Below, one piece after another: positions 27,799-37,369 of a DNA stretch of 64,000 nucleotides; position 1 is the first letter of the stretch, and every line of letters begins with the position of its first letter. The notes below the pieces were generated by a model. That model saw only the letters and a program-made list of their open reading frames with translations, did not search any database and had not been told where the DNA came from. Origin of the DNA: an uncultured Marivita sp. Lineage in GTDB: Bacteria; Pseudomonadota; Alphaproteobacteria; Rhodobacterales; Rhodobacteraceae. The position numbers and the translations under genes were made by a program. The stretch is from contig NZ_CANKYW010000001.1 of assembly GCF_947488135.1 (NCBI RefSeq), positions 1,364,001-1,428,000 on the forward strand, read 5' to 3'.

Positions 27799-29358
27799 AT
27801 GGAAAATGGTGTTTTTGTCGGCGGCGGAGGCGAGGGCTACGGCACCAAACAGTGGTTGCGCCTGGATTACGCCAACCGGCACGGTCTTGTCGCCGGCGCC
27901 ACCGGTACCGGGAAAACCGTGACACTCCAGATCCTCGCCGAAGGGTTTTCGGCCCACGGTGTTCCGGTCTTCATGGCTGATGTGAAAGGCGATCTGTCCG
28001 GGCTGTCGAAACCCGGCAGCGCCGACTTCAAACTGCATCAGCCCTTCACCGACCGCGCCGCCACCATCGGGTTCGACGATTACACCTATTCCGCCTTTCC
28101 GGTGACGTTCTGGGATCTCTTCGGCGATCAAGGGCATCCGATCCGCACCACGGTCGCGGAAATGGGTCCGCTTCTCATCTCGCGCCTGCTCGAGCTTTCA
28201 GAGGCGCAGGAAGGCATCCTGAACATCGCGTTCCGCGTGGCGGACGAAGAAGGTCTTCCGCTTCTGGACCTCAAGGACCTGCAATCCATGCTGGTCTGGC
28301 TGGGGGAAAACCGGGACAGCGTATCGCTCCGCTACGGCAATATCGCGGTGCAATCCGTGGGCGCGATCCAGCGGCGGTTGCTGGTACTGGAAAACCAGGG
28401 CGGCGCCGATTTCTTCGGTGAGCCTGCGCTGGAGCTGCGGGATTTGATGCGCACCGACGCGAACGGGCAGGGCCAGATCAACATCCTGGCCGCCGACAAG
28501 CTGATGGGGTCGCCACGGCTTTACGCGACCTTCCTGCTGTGGCTTCTGTCCGAGCTGTTCGAGGAACTGCCGGAGGTGGGGGATCCGGACAAGCCCAAGC
28601 TGGTCTTCTTCTTCGATGAGGCGCACCTGCTTTTCGACGACGCGCCCAAGGCGCTGGTGGACAAGGTCGAACAGGTGGCGCGCCTCATCCGGTCAAAGGG
28701 TGTCGGCGTCTACTTCATCACCCAGAACCCAGATGACATTCCCGAGGACATCCTCGGCCAGCAGGGCAACCGCGTGCAGCATGCGCTGCGCGCCTTCACC
28801 GCTCGCGACCGCAAGGCGCTGCGCATGGCGGCCGAGACGTACCGCGAGAACCCGGCCTTCGACACCGAACAAGCGATCCGGGAAGTGGGTGTGGGTGAGG
28901 CCGTGACCTCGCTGCTCGAACGCAAGGGGATCCCCGGCATGGTTGAACGCACCCTGATCCGGCCCCCGTCCTCGCAGCTTGGCCCCATTACCCCCGCCGA
29001 ACGCGGCGGCATCATGGGCGCGAGCGATCTGGGCGACAAATACGCGACCAAGCTCGACCGGAAATCGGCGTTCGAGATCCTGGCCCACCGCACGCAAGAG
29101 GCCGCCGAAGCCGCGGAACAGGCCGAGCGCAAGGAAGCCGATCTCGACGCGGCGATGCGCGAATACATCGCCGGGCGACGCTACACCGGCACGCGCGTCG
29201 GACGGTCCACGTCGCAACCGACCCGGAGCCGCCGAAGCAGCCGTAAGGACGAAAGTTTCGGCGAGGCGATTGCCAATGTCGTCGTGAAGGAACTCAAGGG
29301 CACGACGGGGCGGCGCATCGTGCGTGGCATTCTGGGCGGGCTCTTCAAAGCCCGCTAG
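27799..29358 (+). CDS. HerA-like ATPase, DUF853 family
   Basis: P-loop ATPase of the HerA/FtsK superfamily, 519 aa. Near the start GGGGEGYGTKQWLRLDYANR leads to Walker A GATGTGKT (residues 33-40). Walker B KLVFFFDEAHLLF lies near residue 270. The C-terminus is basic and serine-rich. ATG at 27799 has GAGGGG 6 nt upstream; a much longer frame from 27589 translates the hairpin region and is rejected. No NurA nuclease lies beside it, so a DNA end-processing role is only inferred from superfamily. Confidence 0.9.
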   Translation: MENGVFVGGGGEGYGTKQWLRLDYANRHGLVAGATGTGKTVTLQILAEGFSAHGVPVFMADVKGDLSGLSKPGSADFKLHQPFTDRAATIGFDDYTYSAFPVTFWDLFGDQGHPIRTTVAEMGPLLISRLLELSEAQEGILNIAFRVADEEGLPLLDLKDLQSMLVWLGENRDSVSLRYGNIAVQSVGAIQRRLLVLENQGGADFFGEPALELRDLMRTDANGQGQINILAADKLMGSPRLYATFLLWLLSELFEELPEVGDPDKPKLVFFFDEAHLLFDDAPKALVDKVEQVARLIRSKGVGVYFITQNPDDIPEDILGQQGNRVQHALRAFTARDRKALRMAAETYRENPAFDTEQAIREVGVGEAVTSLLERKGIPGMVERTLIRPPSSQLGPITPAERGGIMGASDLGDKYATKLDRKSAFEILAHRTQEAAEAAEQAERKEADLDAAMREYIAGRRYTGTRVGRSTSQPTRSRRSSRKDESFGEAIANVVVKELKGTTGRRIVRGILGGLFKAR

Positions 29359-29420
29359 CACTGGTTCTTTGCCGGACCCCGGGCTAAGTGAAAGGCGCAC
29401 GTCAAGACGAAGGCCAATCC

Positions 29421-31235
29421 ATGCCCACCGATACCAGAACCGATGCCGACATCGCCGCGGACGAACGCCGTTCGGGCCTGCGCACCATCCGTAAGGTCGG
29501 GCCGTATCTCTGGCCGGCCGACAAGCCGTGGGTCAAACGGCGCGTGGTTATCGCGCTGGTCTGTCTCGTCACCGCGAAAATCGTCAACGTGCTTGCGCCG
29601 CTTCTGTTCGGCCGTGCGGTCGATGCGCTGAGCGGTGAAGTGTCCGATCTCATGCTGGGCGGCATCGGCTTGACGCTGGCCTATGGCATGGCGCGCCTGA
29701 TGAATGTCGGGTTTCAGCAATTGCGCGATGGCGTCTTTGCCAAGGTCGGGCAACGCGCGCTGCGCACGCTGGCGCTCGAGACCTTCACACATATCCACCG
29801 CCTGTCGATGCGCTACCACATCACGCGCAAGACCGGCGGGCTGAGCCGGATCATCGAACGCGGGGTGAAAGGCGTCGACTTCCTGTTGCGCTTCATGCTG
29901 TTCAGCGTCGGGCCGCTGATCCTCGAACTGGCGCTGGTGATGGGCTTCCTGTGGTTCCTCCTCGATGTGCGCTACATGGGTGTCGTCATGGTGACCATCG
30001 TGATCTACGTCTGGTTCACTTTCAAGGTCACCGAATGGCGGGTCCGCCTGCGGCGCGAGATGAACGCACAGGACACGGACGCGAACCAGAAGGCGATCGA
30101 CAGCCTGCTCAACTTCGAAACCGTCAAGTATTTCGGCGCCGAGACCCGCGAGGCGGATCGCTACGACACCTCCATGCGCGCCTACGAAGGGGCTGCGGTC
30201 AAGACCGCGACCTCGCTTGCTTTTCTCAACTTTGGCCAAAGCCTCATCATCACCGCCGGGCTGGTCACGGTCATGGTTATGGCGGCGCTTGGGGTGCAGA
30301 ACGGCACCCTGACCGTGGGCGATTTCGTCATGGTCAACGCCTACATGATCCAGATCACCATGCCGCTCAACTTCCTCGGTACGGTCTATCGCGAGATCCG
30401 CCAGGCGCTTGTCGATATGGGCGAGATGTTTGATCTGCTGGAACAGCCGCAGGAGGTGTCGGACAAGCCCAATGCGCCTGACTTACATGTCACGCAAGGC
30501 GCGGTGCGGTTCGACGATGTGAAATTCGGGTACGATCCGAAACGGCCCATTCTGAAGGGCGTGTCACTCGAAGTGGGGGCGGGGCAGAACGTGGCGCTTG
30601 TCGGGCCCTCGGGATCGGGGAAGTCCACCATCGGGCGTTTGCTCTTCCGGTTCTACGATGTCAGCGGCGGGTCGGTGAAGATTGACGGTCAGGACGTGCG
30701 CGACGTCACGCAGGACAGCCTGCACGACGCGATCGGCGTGGTGCCGCAGGACACCGTCCTGTTCAACGACACCATCCGCTACAACATCGCCTATGGGCGC
30801 GCCGATGCCAGCGAGGACGAGATCATCGCCGCAGCGCGGGCCGCCCAGATCCACGACTTCATCTTGTCGCTACCCGAAGGTTATGACACGATGGTGGGCG
30901 AACGCGGTCTGAAGCTGTCGGGCGGTGAGAAACAGCGCGTCGGCATCGCGCGGACACTTCTCAAGAACCCGCCGATCCTCATTCTCGACGAGGCGACCTC
31001 GGCGCTGGACTCCGAAACCGAGTCCTCCATTCAAGGGGCGCTGAAGCTCGCTGGTGAAGGCCGCACGGTCATTACCATCGCGCACCGGCTGTCGACCATC
31101 GCCGATGCCGACCGGATCGTCGTGCTGGAAAACGGGCGGGTCGTCGAAGAGGGCACGCATGACAGTCTGCTGGCGCGGCAGGGCCGTTACGCGGCCCTCT
31201 GGAACCGGCAGATGCAGGAAGAGGAAGCCGCCTGA
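29421..31235 (+). CDS. Atm1-type ABC exporter
   Basis: Half transporter, 604 aa: six membrane helices (about residues 30-330) followed by an ATPase domain with [29 protein letters not shown] and LILDEATSALDSETE. The membrane part (TRKTGGLSRIIERGVKGVDF) matches the ABCB7/HMT1/Atm1 branch, which exports glutathione-linked sulfur or metal complexes. ATG at 29421 chosen over an in-frame GTG at 29388. It ends 19 bp from the convergent RND gene. Confidence 0.92.
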   Translation: MPTDTRTDADIAADERRSGLRTIRKVGPYLWPADKPWVKRRVVIALVCLVTAKIVNVLAPLLFGRAVDALSGEVSDLMLGGIGLTLAYGMARLMNVGFQQLRDGVFAKVGQRALRTLALETFTHIHRLSMRYHITRKTGGLSRIIERGVKGVDFLLRFMLFSVGPLILELALVMGFLWFLLDVRYMGVVMVTIVIYVWFTFKVTEWRVRLRREMNAQDTDANQKAIDSLLNFETVKYFGAETREADRYDTSMRAYEGAAVKTATSLAFLNFGQSLIITAGLVTVMVMAALGVQNGTLTVGDFVMVNAYMIQITMPLNFLGTVYREIRQALVDMGEMFDLLEQPQEVSDKPNAPDLHVTQGAVRFDDVKFGYDPKRPILKGVSLEVGAGQNVALVGPSGSGKSTIGRLLFRFYDVSGGSVKIDGQDVRDVTQDSLHDAIGVVPQDTVLFNDTIRYNIAYGRADASEDEIIAAARAAQIHDFILSLPEGYDTMVGERGLKLSGGEKQRVGIARTLLKNPPILILDEATSALDSETESSIQGALKLAGEGRTVITIAHRLSTIADADRIVVLENGRVVEEGTHDSLLARQGRYAALWNRQMQEEEAA

Positions 31236-31254
31236 TCCGCGTCACCCGAGGGGG

Positions 31255-34200
31255 TTATTCGGCAGCCTGTATCGGGGGATTGGGGTCGTTGGCCCGACTT
31301 TGCCGAAGACGCAAGATGTTCTTCAGGTCTTCCAGCTTAGGTGCGCTGGAGAGACCGTCTTCGTACTCGGTATTCGGCACATCCTCATCGTCCCAAAGGA
31401 TCGTCGGCGATTTGATTTTCTTCGCCGCGCGCTGCAATGCCCAATCACGGCCCGCACGGCTGGCCTTGCCGCCCCCCAGGCGCGCAAGCAACCGGAAGAA
31501 CCACAGCGCGTAGGTGGTGAACCAGACCCGTGCGGCCAGCATCGACGGTGTGAAGACCAGCGTCAGCACCGTCGCGATGCCCAGCCCGAAGACCACCGCG
31601 GTCGCCAGTTGCTTCCACCAGAGCGCGGTCGGGCTGTCGATGGAATACCCCCCGCCGTAGAAGTCGAGGCTAAGCCCGAACATCATCGGCGCAAGGCCCG
31701 CCATGGTGGTGATCGTGGTCAGCAGGACCGGGCGGATGCGATCCTCGGCGGTGCGCACGATGGCTTCGATCCGCGGCATGTAGCGCGCGTATTCCTGGTA
31801 GGTGTCGATCAGAACGATGTTGTTGTTCACGACGATCCCCGCCAGGGCGACGATCCCCGTTCCCGTCATGATGATGCTGAAGGTCTGATCCATGACCAGC
31901 ATCCCGATCAGCACGCCGGTCGTGGAAAGAACCACCGCCAGAAGCACGAGAACCGCGTTGTAGAAGCTGTTGAACTGCGCCAGCAGGATGATGAACATCA
32001 GCCCGAGCGCGGCCATGAAGGCGCTGCTCAGGAAGGCTTGGCTTTCAGCCTGTTCTTCCTGATCCCCGGTCCATTCCCAGTCCACACCGGGAAGCGGATC
32101 GGTCTCAAGCCATGTTGTGAGTTCGGCGATACGTTCGTTGGCATTGACCGGAACGATCCGCGCGCCGTCCTCAAGCGCTTGGGTGACACTGGCTTCTGTC
32201 GAAGCGCTAGGATCAAGGAGATCATAACGCGTCCCATTCGGGCCTTCGATGGCACCGCCGTCGCGCTCTTTCAGGACTGTTAGGGTTGCCGGGCCGCCAC
32301 CCCCGTCCACAACCACCTTCGACAGTCCGGGCAGCACATCCGCCTTCACGTCGAAATAGCGTTTCTGATCGACGCGGTTGATCTCGGCCAGTTTCGCCAC
32401 CGGCGTGCGGGTGATGAAGTTGGAGAGCGGCACCAGCCCGTCCTCGGTTCGCACCCGCAGCGTGTCGAGCGTGGACAGGAACCGTTCCTCTTCGGGCAGA
32501 CGCACACGGATCTCGATCTCTTCGTCCGAACTGTCCACCCGCATCGTGTCAAGGAGGATGCCGCGCGTGACAAGCTGCACCATTGCGCCGACCACAGCGA
32601 CATTGGCGCCGTAGCGGCCGGCTTTTTCGACATCAACGTCGATTTGCCAGTCGATGCCGGGCAGGGGCAACGTGTCCTCGATCAGGGTTAGACCGGGTGT
32701 CGATTCAAACTTTTCGCGGGCCTGCATGGTGGAGGCTACCAGCGTGTCCCAATCCTCGGCCTTGAGCCTCAGATGCACGGGCTTGCCATTCGCCGGGCCC
32801 ATATTCTGGGACAGGATCTCGATTTGGACACCGGGAATGGCCTGAAGCTGTTCCGTCAATTCTTCGAGCACGATATCGCCATCGAGATCGGGACGATCCG
32901 CGCGGTCTTCCCACGGAATGGTCTCGAGCTGGACCTGGCCGATGGTGTCTTTTGGCACGGCAGACCCACTCGAATCGGTATTCAGGCCGCCTTCGCCCGC
33001 AAAGGAAAACGCATTTTTGATGCCGGGATGGGCCAGAACGATCTGTTCGGCGCGCCGCACCAGCGCGTCTTTCTCCTCTAGGCTGAGATTGCCGCGGGCG
33101 CGCACGTAGACGATGGCCTGTTCGGGCTCGGATTCGACAAAGAATTCCACGCCATTGTTGTTCTGGCCGAAATAGGTGAACACGCTGAATACGAACGCCA
33201 GCACCGCGATCCCGGCAACGATCGGCATGATGGGGTTGCCGGCGATAAACTTGATGAAATGGCCGAACACCGTCCGGCGGCGACGCCCTTCGATCTTGGT
33301 GCGTTTCCACTTGATCGACGCGGCATCCAGCACGATGGAGGCCAGCACCGATCCGATGAGAAACAGAACCACGCCCGGAAGATGCGCGAGAGCGCCGTCT
33401 GAGATTGGCGGAAACAGGAATCCGGGATCGAGCAGCATCAGCGCCCCAAGGAACAGCATGCCCAGAACCACCGGCACCATCACTGCGCGCACGATCCATG
33501 ACGTACGGGCGCGCAATCCCTGCGAGGCGCGGTCCAGCATGCGCGAAAAGCGCCCGGTCACTCCGCCCATGACCGGCAGGTAGATCAGCGCCACCACGAG
33601 GGATGCCGACAACACGAAGATCAGCGTGACCGGCAACATCCCCATGAATTCCCCCGGCACACCGGGCCAGAAGAGCATCGGAAGGAAGGCGCAAAGTGTC
33701 GTTGCGGTAGAGCTGACCACCGGCCAGAACATCCGCTTGGCTGCCTCGACATAGGCGTGCATCGGGCCTGAGCCTTCGCTGATCCGCTTGTCGGCGTATT
33801 CGACCACGACGATGGCGCCGTCGACCAGCATCCCCACCGCGAGGATGAGACCGAACATCACGATGTTCGAGATGCTCACCCCCATGATCGTGAGAAACAC
33901 GAAGCAAAGCAGGAACGAGGTCGGGATCGCGAACCCCACAAGCAGCGCCGCCCGCAGGCCAAGCGCGGCAAGTACCACGATCATCACTAGTGCCACCGCC
34001 GTCAGAACAGAGCCCTCGAGCTGCCGCACCATGCTGTTCACGATACGGGATTGGTCGTTGGACGTGCCCACCGTGACCGCCGCCTGCAATTCCGGCGGCC
34101 AGTTTGCTTCGGCGGCGGCGACCTCGGCCTTCACGGCATCCGCCGTGTCGATCAGGTTGAAGCCCTTGCGCTTGACCACCTGCAAGGCCAGCGTTTTCTC

Positions 34201-35025
34201 GCCATTGAACCGCGCCGTGCCTTCGCGATCCTCGAAGGTCAGGTTGATCGTCGCCAGATCGCCCAGCGTGACAACGCGGTCGCCGTTCACCTTGACGGGC
34301 AGGTCATAGACATCGCGCTGGTCGTCGAAACTCGACGGGATCTTGACCGCGAAACTTCCCTGATCGCTACGCACTTCGCCCGCCGCGATCAGCTGGTTGT
34401 TGTTCTGGACCACATTGATCAACTCGCTTGCCGTGACGTTGTAGCTTTCGAGCTTGAGTGGATCGATCACCACCTCCAGCATTTCGTCGCGATTTCCCGC
34501 AATCCCGGCCTCAAGAACGGAATCAAGACCCTCCAGCCGGTCCTGCAAATCCTTCGCCACCCGCGCCATGGTGCGTTCGGGCACCGGGCCGGTCAGGTTC
34601 ACGATGACGATGGGAAATTCGGAGAAGTTGATCTCGTTAATCGAATACTGCTCGGCCCCGTCGGGAAACTTGGCCTGCGCCTTGTTCATCGCGTCGCGCA
34701 CATCGGCCATGACCCGCGTTTTGTCCCAGCCAAACTCGAACTCCAGCGCGACACCCGCATACCCCTCGGCCGCGGTGCCCGATATGGTCTTGAGCCCGTC
34801 AAGATCGGCAAGCTCGGTCTCCATCGGCTTGACCAGAAGCGTCTCGCTGTCCGCCGCCGAGATGCCGGGAAACACGGTCGAAACGAAGAGTGCCGGGATT
34901 TCGATGTCCGGCTCGCCTTCCTTGGGCAGTTGATCGTAGGCGAAGTAACCGATGGTCAGGGACAGCGCGATGAAGGCCAACACCATGCGCGCACGTTCGG
35001 CGGCCCAATCGACGATCCCGGTCAT
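31255..35025 (-). CDS. RND family efflux pump, inner-membrane subunit (extended)
   Basis: Proton-driven HAE/AcrB-type permease, 1256 aa, about 200 residues longer than usual. Helix 1 is followed by porter domains, then TM2-6 with the charged GMLVDGAIVVVEYADKRI helix; the second half repeats the plan (GIVVNNNIVLIDTYQEY). Unusually, about residues 505-575 carry two additional hydrophobic segments between the halves, and the tail extends about 100 residues after the last helix. Its start overlaps the adaptor stop by 4 bp. Substrate unknown. Confidence 0.93.
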   Translation of the reverse strand: MTGIVDWAAERARMVLAFIALSLTIGYFAYDQLPKEGEPDIEIPALFVSTVFPGISAADSETLLVKPMETELADLDGLKTISGTAAEGYAGVALEFEFGWDKTRVMADVRDAMNKAQAKFPDGAEQYSINEINFSEFPIVIVNLTGPVPERTMARVAKDLQDRLEGLDSVLEAGIAGNRDEMLEVVIDPLKLESYNVTASELINVVQNNNQLIAAGEVRSDQGSFAVKIPSSFDDQRDVYDLPVKVNGDRVVTLGDLATINLTFEDREGTARFNGEKTLALQVVKRKGFNLIDTADAVKAEVAAAEANWPPELQAAVTVGTSNDQSRIVNSMVRQLEGSVLTAVALVMIVVLAALGLRAALLVGFAIPTSFLLCFVFLTIMGVSISNIVMFGLILAVGMLVDGAIVVVEYADKRISEGSGPMHAYVEAAKRMFWPVVSSTATTLCAFLPMLFWPGVPGEFMGMLPVTLIFVLSASLVVALIYLPVMGGVTGRFSRMLDRASQGLRARTSWIVRAVMVPVVLGMLFLGALMLLDPGFLFPPISDGALAHLPGVVLFLIGSVLASIVLDAASIKWKRTKIEGRRRRTVFGHFIKFIAGNPIMPIVAGIAVLAFVFSVFTYFGQNNNGVEFFVESEPEQAIVYVRARGNLSLEEKDALVRRAEQIVLAHPGIKNAFSFAGEGGLNTDSSGSAVPKDTIGQVQLETIPWEDRADRPDLDGDIVLEELTEQLQAIPGVQIEILSQNMGPANGKPVHLRLKAEDWDTLVASTMQAREKFESTPGLTLIEDTLPLPGIDWQIDVDVEKAGRYGANVAVVGAMVQLVTRGILLDTMRVDSSDEEIEIRVRLPEEERFLSTLDTLRVRTEDGLVPLSNFITRTPVAKLAEINRVDQKRYFDVKADVLPGLSKVVVDGGGGPATLTVLKERDGGAIEGPNGTRYDLLDPSASTEASVTQALEDGARIVPVNANERIAELTTWLETDPLPGVDWEWTGDQEEQAESQAFLSSAFMAALGLMFIILLAQFNSFYNAVLVLLAVVLSTTGVLIGMLVMDQTFSIIMTGTGIVALAGIVVNNNIVLIDTYQEYARYMPRIEAIVRTAEDRIRPVLLTTITTMAGLAPMMFGLSLDFYGGGYSIDSPTALWWKQLATAVVFGLGIATVLTLVFTPSMLAARVWFTTYALWFFRLLARLGGGKASRAGRDWALQRAAKKIKSPTILWDDEDVPNTEYEDGLSSAPKLEDLKNILRLRQSRANDPNPPIQAAE

Positions 35026-36317
35026 TGGATGACCTCTTCAAAACTGGGGGCAACGGTCACGCCATCGGTGACGAATTCCTGCCCGACGGTGATCACGTCG
35101 ACCTGATCGGGCAGGCCGGTGACATAAACGCCCTCGGGCGCATCGCGCAAAACCTCGACCGGCATGAAGAGGGCGGCGCTGTTCTCGTCGATCGTCCGCA
35201 CGCCCAAGGTACCTTCGTCGTTCAGCGTCAGCGAGGATGCGGCCAGCACATGCGCCATGACGCCCCGGGACTGGATCAGGATCTCGGCTGTTTGCCCATC
35301 GCGAATGGCGAGGTCCGGATTCGGCACGGTCAGTTCCACCCGGAAGGTTCGGGTCGTCGGATCGGCGGACCGGGACAGAAAGCTCACACGCGCCTGAAGG
35401 TCCGGGCCTTCGTTCAACCGCGCCCCGGCCATCGCGCCGACCTCGACACGGCTGACCGCATTTTCGGGCACGAAGCCCACCACCTTGATCGGATCGAGCT
35501 GGATCACCGTGGCGCAGAGACCACCCGGTTGCAAAAGACTGCCCAGTTCGGCGGTGTCGGTCTCAAGAACGCCCGAGAAAGGCGCCGTGATCTGCAAGCG
35601 GTCGAGTTCGGTCTGGGCGCGGATGACGGCGGCCTCGGCGGATTCGATGCTGGCCTGCAAGCCATCCAAACCCGCCTCTGCCGCCTTGACCCCGGCTTCT
35701 GCCGTGCTGATCGCGGCCTGCGCGCTTTGCACCGCGGCTTCGGTATTTGCGACCCGCGTCTGGCTGGCAAAGCCACCTTGGCTCAGCCGATCGGCGGCGA
35801 CAGCATTGATGCGCGCCTCCTCCAGCTGCGCCCGCGCCTCGGCCAATCGCGCCTCTGCCTCGGGGATACGCGCCTCAACCTCTGGCTGGCGTGCACGGGC
35901 CTCGGCCAGACGGGCCTGCGCCTCGGCCAGGCTGGATTGGCGTGTGCCCGGATCGATGGAACACAAAAGCTGACCTTCCTGAACGAACGCCCCCTTGCGC
36001 AAAGGCGGCGAGATGATCTTGCCGCTGACCTCGGCGACAACGGATACGTCCCGCGCCGCTTCGGTTTCGCCGCGCAGTCGCACCTGGGTGTCGATCTCGG
36101 TCGCCACCGACCGTTTCGCCATGACGCGCACGACGCCATCGGCGACGGCCTGCTCCGCCTCAACAGGTTCGGCCTCGGGGGCGGCGGCGACGGGCTCAGA
36201 GACGTCCTCGCGCGGGCTCAGGTCATAGACCAGCGCAAAAAAGCGCTCGCGTTCGATGACCAGGCCGAAAAGGACAGCCGCAACCAGACTGGCCGTGATC
36301 AGGGGGACTATACGCAT
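35022..36317 (-). CDS. RND efflux pump periplasmic adaptor (membrane fusion protein)
   Basis: 431-aa HlyD/AcrA-type adaptor. An N-terminal anchor helix (RIVPLITASLVAAVLFGLVI) is followed by an acidic linker, a lipoyl half-motif (SVVAEVSGKIISPPLRKGAF), a long alanine/glutamate-rich coiled coil (about residues 135-245) and the second half-motif LQITAPFSGVLETDTAELGS. ATG at 36317 fits homology; a longer frame to 36398 lacks it. Translationally coupled to the RND gene. No outer-membrane TolC partner is adjacent. Confidence 0.92.
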   Translation of the reverse strand: MRIVPLITASLVAAVLFGLVIERERFFALVYDLSPREDVSEPVAAAPEAEPVEAEQAVADGVVRVMAKRSVATEIDTQVRLRGETEAARDVSVVAEVSGKIISPPLRKGAFVQEGQLLCSIDPGTRQSSLAEAQARLAEARARQPEVEARIPEAEARLAEARAQLEEARINAVAADRLSQGGFASQTRVANTEAAVQSAQAAISTAEAGVKAAEAGLDGLQASIESAEAAVIRAQTELDRLQITAPFSGVLETDTAELGSLLQPGGLCATVIQLDPIKVVGFVPENAVSRVEVGAMAGARLNEGPDLQARVSFLSRSADPTTRTFRVELTVPNPDLAIRDGQTAEILIQSRGVMAHVLAASSLTLNDEGTLGVRTIDENSAALFMPVEVLRDAPEGVYVTGLPDQVDVITVGQEFVTDGVTVAPSFEEVIQ

Positions 36318-36430
36318 CGGACGGACCTTGTGCCTGCTTTTTATCGTTCTGCGGGTACTGACCGCGTGGCGTGGTGGTGCGTTATTCGATCTCGCCACAC
36401 GTCAAAAGACATATTAAAATTACCCTTTCC

Positions 36431-36477
36431 AGATTAGAGTTGACGTGCAGTCTTTTCAAGTTGAACGGAACAGTTCA
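36431..36477 (-). promoter_or_regulatory. Probable sigma-70 promoter of the MFP-RND operon
   Basis: On the minus strand TTGAAA (36454-36459) is separated by 17 bp from TAATCT (36431-36436), close to consensus. An inverted repeat TGAAC-N6-GTTCA (36462-36477) touches the -35 box and could bind a repressor; no regulator gene is adjacent. The rest of the 345-bp gap (36318-36662) holds no gene I can support. Confidence 0.45.
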
Positions 36478-36662
36478 CCTGTCCGACAGAAATTGGTGTG
36501 ACGTTGCTCGCACAGTATTTCAGCATCCGTGTTGCACGATGCGGGTAACGTTTTTGATTTCACACGCTCAAAACCCCGGCTTGGCACCTGCGCCGCAGCG
36601 CGGTATGAGGGGCGAAATTCACGCGCGTTCGGCAAGAAACGCACGTCAAAGGGGGCCTACCG

Positions 36663-37319
36663 GTGAGCGACACAGACAGTTTCATCAACGAAGTGACCGA
36701 AGAGGTCCGTCGCGACCGGCTTTTCGGGTTGATGCGCCGCTATGGCTGGATTGCGGTTCTGTTGGTGCTTTTGCTCGTGGGCGGCACCGCCTATCGCGAA
36801 TACAGCCGCGCGACCGAAGCAGCGCGCGCGCAAGCCTTCGGCGACGCGATCCTTGCCGCGCTTGAAAACGACGCAGCGGCCGACCGCGTGGCGGCACTCG
36901 ACCAGATCGACGCACCTACCGCCGAAGGTGCCGCAGTGCTCGACATGCTGATCGCTGCCGAAGAGGCGCTTGACGGCAACGGCGAAGCCGCGTCGCAACG
37001 TCTGAACGCGACGGCGACCAACGGCGATCTGCCCGAGATTTACCGCCAGATCGCGAGCTTCAAAGCGCTCACGCGCCCCGAAACACCACTGAGCGCGGAT
37101 GAACGCCGTGTCGCGTTCGAAGCGATGGCCAGCCCGGGCGCGCCGTTGCGCCTTCTGGCGGAAGAGCAACTGGCGCTTCTGGACATCGAGGCCGGAAACA
37201 CCGAGGCCGCATTGACGCGGCTCACCGCACTTCTGGCGGACTCTGAACTGACAGCAGGCTTGCGCCGACGCGCTTCTCAGTTGATTGTGGCGCTGGGGGG
37301 CGAGATCGAGGCGTCCTGA
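36663..37319 (+). CDS. YfgM-like tetratricopeptide membrane protein
   Basis: 218 aa, GTG start. A cytoplasmic N-terminus (SDTDSFINEVTEEVRRDR), one membrane helix (about residues 28-42) and a periplasmic alanine-rich TPR-like helical domain match the YfgM/BamB-neighbour family, which interacts with the Sec translocon and periplasmic chaperones. Placement directly before bamB and der copies the enterobacterial yfgM-bamB-der order. There is a 50-bp gap to bamB. Confidence 0.82.
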   Translation: MSDTDSFINEVTEEVRRDRLFGLMRRYGWIAVLLVLLLVGGTAYREYSRATEAARAQAFGDAILAALENDAAADRVAALDQIDAPTAEGAAVLDMLIAAEEALDGNGEAASQRLNATATNGDLPEIYRQIASFKALTRPETPLSADERRVAFEAMASPGAPLRLLAEEQLALLDIEAGNTEAALTRLTALLADSELTAGLRRRASQLIVALGGEIEAS

Positions 37320-37369
37320 TCGGTAGGCTCATAAGAGCCGCGACGCGACAAAAAGACGAGGGCAGGGCA

